DNA of 64,000 bases from Anaerolineae bacterium. GTDB taxonomy: Bacteria > Chloroflexota > Anaerolineae > 4572-78 > J111. The stretch is from positions 1-64,000 of the forward strand of contig JAJVIM010000014.1 of assembly GCA_022071955.1 (NCBI GenBank), in the 5' to 3' direction. Of this stretch, positions 60,918 to 64,000 are shown one piece after another. Position 1 is the first letter of the stretch. Each line of letters starts with the position of its first letter. The notes under the pieces are model-generated. The model saw only the letters and a program-made list of their open reading frames with translations. It was not told the DNA's origin and searched no databases. The translations under genes were made by a program, and so were the position numbers.

Positions 60918-61802
60918 ATGGAGTATAAGGATTACTATCAAAGTCTGGAAATCGATGAGACCAGCAGCACGGATGAAATAACCAAAGTATATCGCAAGCT
61001 GGCCAGAAAATATCACCCCGACGTTAATCCGGGCGACGAAGAAGCGGTTCAACGCTACAAGGATATTCAGGAAGCGCATCAGGTGCTGGCCAACCCCGAA
61101 GCCAGAGCCAAATACGACCGGCTGCGCGCCAGTTGGACAACGCACCAAACCGACCAGCCTGAAACCGAATTTGACTGGAGCCAATGGGCAGTTCCCCAGG
61201 CAGAAGATGGCCAGTCCAGCGGCTTTTCGCTCTTTTTCGACGCTCTCTTCAGCGGCATCGACACCAGCCCTGTCGACCAGGTTTCGAGCAAGGGACTGGA
61301 TTACAACCAGCAAATTGAAATTTCACTGGAAGAGTCGTATGCCGGCACCTCCAGAATTTTGCGAATTGGCGGGCGGCGAATCGAGGTGCGCATCCCCAAA
61401 GGAGCCTCATCCGGCACCAAAGTCCGGGTTCGCGGCGAGGGAGGCGCCAGCCTTGATGGCTCGGCCAGAGGCGACCTGTACCTGGAAATTGTCATCAAAC
61501 CGCACGACTATTATCAACGCCAGGGCGATGATCTGCATCTGGACTTGCCGGTAAACCTGTACACCGCCGTTTTGGGCGGCGAGGCCATTGTGCCCACCCT
61601 CAAAGGCAAAATCAAGCTCAAAATCCCGCCCGAAACGCAGGCAGGCCGCGTTTTTCGGCTAAAGGGACAGGGCATGCCCAGCCTGCAAAATGCAGAACAG
61701 CGGGGCGACCTGTACGCCAAAGTGGTCATCACCCTGCCAGAAAACCTCACCGATGAAGAAATTGAACTTTTTGAGGAATTGGCCGATATTCGCGGCCTGT
61801 AG
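60918..61802 (+). CDS. CbpA-like DnaJ co-chaperone
   Basis: 294 aa. The J domain (1-70) carries the HPD motif at 33-35, which stimulates DnaK ATPase. The C-terminal substrate-binding domains (about 125-285) include GLDYNQQIEISLEESYAGT and IKLKIPPETQAGRVFRLKGQGMP. There is no Gly/Phe-Cys zinc-finger block, so it is type B (CbpA-like). No dnaK or grpE gene is near. AAGGA precedes ATG 60918. murJ follows 21 bp later. Confidence 0.92.
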   Translation: MEYKDYYQSLEIDETSSTDEITKVYRKLARKYHPDVNPGDEEAVQRYKDIQEAHQVLANPEARAKYDRLRASWTTHQTDQPETEFDWSQWAVPQAEDGQSSGFSLFFDALFSGIDTSPVDQVSSKGLDYNQQIEISLEESYAGTSRILRIGGRRIEVRIPKGASSGTKVRVRGEGGASLDGSARGDLYLEIVIKPHDYYQRQGDDLHLDLPVNLYTAVLGGEAIVPTLKGKIKLKIPPETQAGRVFRLKGQGMPSLQNAEQRGDLYAKVVITLPENLTDEEIELFEELADIRGL

Positions 61803-61823
61803 TATCTCCTCTGGCAAAATATT

Positions 61824-63461
61824 TTGAGCGCCCAACCACCGCCACCTGCCAATCAACAAAAAATTGCCACCCCCGAAGCCGCCGGCATGGCCCGCGCGGC
61901 TTCATTAATTGCTTTGGGCAATATTGCCAGCCGGCTGCTGGGGCTGATCAGAGAAACCGTTATCGCCAGTCTGTTTGGCGCTACCGGCCTGGTATCGGCG
62001 TTTCGAGTGGCGCAGATTATCCCTACCATGCTGTATGATTTACTGGTGGGCGGTATGGTCAGCAGCGCTTTGGTGCCTGTTTTTTCCGAACAGGCCGAAC
62101 GCGATAAACAGTCGCTGTGGCAACTGGCCAGCATCCTGCTGAGTTTGATGGCACTGGTGATGATCGGGGTGGTGCTGGCCATCGAACTGGCCGCGCCGCA
62201 GGCCGCCTATTTGATGGCCAGCGGCTTTGACGCCGCCCTGCTGGCCGAAACCACCCGCCTGATCCGGCTGACAACTCCGGCCGTGCTGTTTTTGAGCCTG
62301 TCTGGCATTGTCACCGGCCTGCTGTACGCCTTAAAACGATTTACGCTGCCGGCGTTTACAGCCAGCGTATTTAACGCCTCAATTGTAACGGTGGCCCTGA
62401 TCGGCGCGCTTGGCTTTGGCTGGGGCATCGAGGCGCTGGCCTACGGGCTGTTGCTGGGCGCGTTTTTACAGGTGATGCTCCAACTGCCGGCGCTCGGCGA
62501 TGCCCGGCTGCGCTTTTCGCTGAACTTTCATCACCCGGCCCTGCGCCAGATCATTAAACTGGGGCTGCCGATTATTTTAGGGCTGGTTATCAGCCAGGTA
62601 GCCATTGCTCTGGACCGCAACCTGGCCTCGCGTACCGGCGAGCAGAGCATTGCCTGGATGCAGTACGCCACCACAATTGTTCAATTTCCGCTGGGACTCA
62701 TCTCCGCGGCGATTTCACTGGCAATTTTACCCACGCTCTCGCGGCAAGCCGCCACCGCCCGCAACGACAGCCGCCAGTTGGCCCCGTTTGTTGACACGCT
62801 CGGCTCCGGGCTGCGCATGGTGCTGGTGCTCATCATTCCGGCAACCGTGGCTCTGTTGGTGCTGGCCGAGCCGGTGGTGGCGCTGCTGTTTCAGCGCGGT
62901 CAGTTTACCCCGGCCGATACCCAGCAAACCGCGCTGGCGCTGCGGCTGTATCTCATCGGCCTCACCTTTGCCGCCATCGATCAACCCCTCATTTTTGCCT
63001 ATTACGCCCGCCAAAATACGCTCACGCCGGCGTTGGTGGGGCTGCTGGCGGTGGGAATTTACCTGGCGGCGGCGCTGCTGCCCACCCTGTTTCGGCCACT
63101 GCAGATGACCGATCTGGTGCTGGCCAACAGCGTGCAGCTCACCGGCCACGCGCTGGTGATGCTGTGGCTGGTCAACCGCCTCACCTCGCTGGGCGGCCAG
63201 CATCTGCTCGCCACCACCGGCAAGGCGCTGCTGAGCGCCGGGCTGATGGGGCTGGTACTCCGGGTTGGCCTGCCGCTGGCCCAAACCATTCTGCCCGGCG
63301 ATTCGCTGCTCAACCGGGCGGTGTTGGTGGGCGTGCTGGTGGCCCTGGGTGGCGGCGTTTATTTTGGCGCGGCAGGCCTGCTCAAAATCCGCGAGCTGGG
63401 CCTCATTGTCAATTTGCTGCGGCGTTTTGTGCCGCCGCCACTCCGCGCCCGATTCCCTTGA
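61824..63461 (+). CDS. murJ: Lipid II flippase MurJ (MviN family)
   Basis: 545 aa with about 14 membrane helices. The N-terminal NIASRLLGLIRETVIASLFGAT pattern and the VGGMVSSALVPVFSE segment identify MurJ, which flips lipid II to the outer face for cell-wall synthesis. The frame opens with TTG 61824, and the first ATG that keeps the conserved start is 61887 (MARAASLIALG). Neither has a clear ribosome site, so the start is uncertain. A heptamer array begins 4 nt after the stop. Confidence 0.93.
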   Translation: MSAQPPPPANQQKIATPEAAGMARAASLIALGNIASRLLGLIRETVIASLFGATGLVSAFRVAQIIPTMLYDLLVGGMVSSALVPVFSEQAERDKQSLWQLASILLSLMALVMIGVVLAIELAAPQAAYLMASGFDAALLAETTRLIRLTTPAVLFLSLSGIVTGLLYALKRFTLPAFTASVFNASIVTVALIGALGFGWGIEALAYGLLLGAFLQVMLQLPALGDARLRFSLNFHHPALRQIIKLGLPIILGLVISQVAIALDRNLASRTGEQSIAWMQYATTIVQFPLGLISAAISLAILPTLSRQAATARNDSRQLAPFVDTLGSGLRMVLVLIIPATVALLVLAEPVVALLFQRGQFTPADTQQTALALRLYLIGLTFAAIDQPLIFAYYARQNTLTPALVGLLAVGIYLAAALLPTLFRPLQMTDLVLANSVQLTGHALVMLWLVNRLTSLGGQHLLATTGKALLSAGLMGLVLRVGLPLAQTILPGDSLLNRAVLVGVLVALGGGVYFGAAGLLKIRELGLIVNLLRRFVPPPLRARFP

Positions 63462-63464
63462 AAA

Positions 63465-63500
63465 CAGGAATCAGGGGTCATGATTCGGGAATCAGGAAAA
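63465..63500. repeat. Heptamer array after murJ
   Basis: AGGAATC, AGGGGTC, ATGATTC, GGGAATC and AGGAAAA run in exact 7-bp phase. The units resemble those at 10864-10932 and 12270-12307. Confidence 0.8.
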
Positions 63501-63594
63501 TACTCAGTCAGCGTAGGTCGGGCTAAAAGCCCGACAGTCACGCTAAAAGCGTGACCCACTCGTTGAAATCAGCGAGTCAGCGAATCAGTGAGAT

Positions 63595-63622
63595 GTAGGG
63601 GCGCTTCGCGAAGCGCCCCTAC
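63595..63622. repeat. 28-bp palindrome, second copy
   Basis: Identical to 48079-48106 over all 28 bases, including the preceding T. Both copies are intergenic and next to heptamer or octamer arrays. Confidence 0.85.
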
Positions 63623-63758
63623 CCAATTTTCATTCCGTGTTGCCGAACCCCGGTTCGGTCGGCCCCCTCATTTGACAAAAGCTGTTGCCCCTTCTAAAAT
63701 TGTTTATGCCTGCTTATTATGTAAACAGATACTTTTCAGCCAATTGGAGGGGGACGGA

Positions 63759-63797
63759 AATTGGGGGAACTACCCCCAAACCCCCGGCCTGCGGCGC
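63759..63797. repeat. Composite G/C-rich repeat, copy 2
   Basis: It shares both modules with 1631-1692 but lacks the 24-nt inner hairpin, having AAA instead. It lies 45 bp upstream of the last gene. Confidence 0.65.
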
Positions 63798-63841
63798 ATT
63801 CGATTTACCACTGTAAACTATCGATTCTGCGAGTGAGGCCT

Positions 63842-64000
63842 ATGTTTGGCAAACAGAATCTCGATAACCTCAGCGTTGAAGAGCTGGAAAAGGCGCTGCT
63901 GGTTAAAAAACGACAGGCCCGGCTGGAACGCTTCAAAAAGCTGTCCGGGCAGGGCCACACCCCGCAAGATGCGGTGCTGGCCGATGTGGCCATCACTCCG
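63842..64000 (+). CDS. N-terminal fragment of an unrecognised protein
   Basis: The first 53 codons of a gene cut by the window end. ATG 63842 has GTGAGG just upstream. The visible part is charged and helical (SVEELEKALLVKKRQARLERFKKLS), with no signal peptide or membrane helix so far. I do not recognise it. Confidence 0.6.
   Translation, partial: MFGKQNLDNLSVEELEKALLVKKRQARLERFKKLSGQGHTPQDAVLADVAITP

Larger units (their letters stand above)
63462..63841. other. Repeat-filled gap (380 bp)
   Basis: It contains a heptamer array (about 63465-63500, AGGAATC/AGGGGTC units), two short hairpins (GTCGGGCT/AGCCCGAC and GTCACGCT/AGCGTGAC), 8-nt AGCGAGTC units (63566-63592), the 28-bp palindrome and composite repeat copy 2. 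I see no gene. Confidence 0.75.

Overview
The window is a GC-rich bacterial chromosome segment, about 57% G+C by eye. Gene content and style suggest a Chloroflexota bacterium, probably Anaerolineae-like. This is inference. It rests on a secreted protein ending in FLPLVIKN, a multi-TM GT39-type glycosyltransferase with a C-terminal beta domain, long Liv permeases, DUF3048 and DUF3124 lipoproteins, and many degenerate intergenic repeats. I saw no prophage, insertion sequence transposase or CRISPR array.

Layout. 0.1-2.8 kb: a sugar isomerase (-) and a LacI-type regulator (+) diverge from a promoter region with two AAAACGTTTT-core operators. 3-5.9 kb: an HtrA protease and an FTR1-type iron permease. 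6.3-20.1 kb (-): a lactate/glycolate locus. In transcription order it holds a lipoprotein solute-binding protein, histidine kinase and response regulator, then lactate permease, a GlcD-GlcE fusion, GlcF and LutA-LutB-LutC. 20.2-31.5 kb: mixed metabolism and secreted proteins (threonine dehydratase-like enzyme, glycosidase/propeller protein, aminotransferase, SMP-30-like propeller, ArsA-type ATPase, IlvD, DUF3124 lipoprotein). 31.5-46.3 kb (mostly -): AcpS, an FHA-GAF cyclase, Mfd, GNAT, LysS, GreA, PIG-L deacetylase, GT39, a coiled-coil membrane protein and PspA. 46.5-54.2 kb: RusA, three tRNAs (Leu-CAG, Glu-CTC, His-GTG), a TrmO-chorismate mutase fusion, a MurF-Alr fusion, a GNAT-nitrilase fusion and a YerB-like lipoprotein. 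54.4-59.4 kb (+): a branched-chain amino-acid-type ABC transporter (LivHMGF) without a binding protein. 59.4-64 kb: an AT-rich gap with two well-formed promoters, a LysM protein, a CbpA-like DnaJ, MurJ and the start of one more gene.

The most unusual feature is the repeat landscape. At least a dozen loci carry degenerate tandem arrays with a strict 7-bp period. Each array has its own unit sequence, and several are arranged as inverted arms. They occupy every junction from the glcDE gene to lutC in the lactate/glycolate operon. They supply the stop codons of lutA and lutB, lie in frame at the GlcD-GlcE fusion point, and interrupt a secreted propeller gene. A second family, C-rich palindromes with a variable inner hairpin, includes one copy in frame inside mfd. 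Two MITE-like elements with terminal inverted repeats and flanking direct repeats are also present.

All calls come from reading the sequence and from knowledge of the families. No database search was run.
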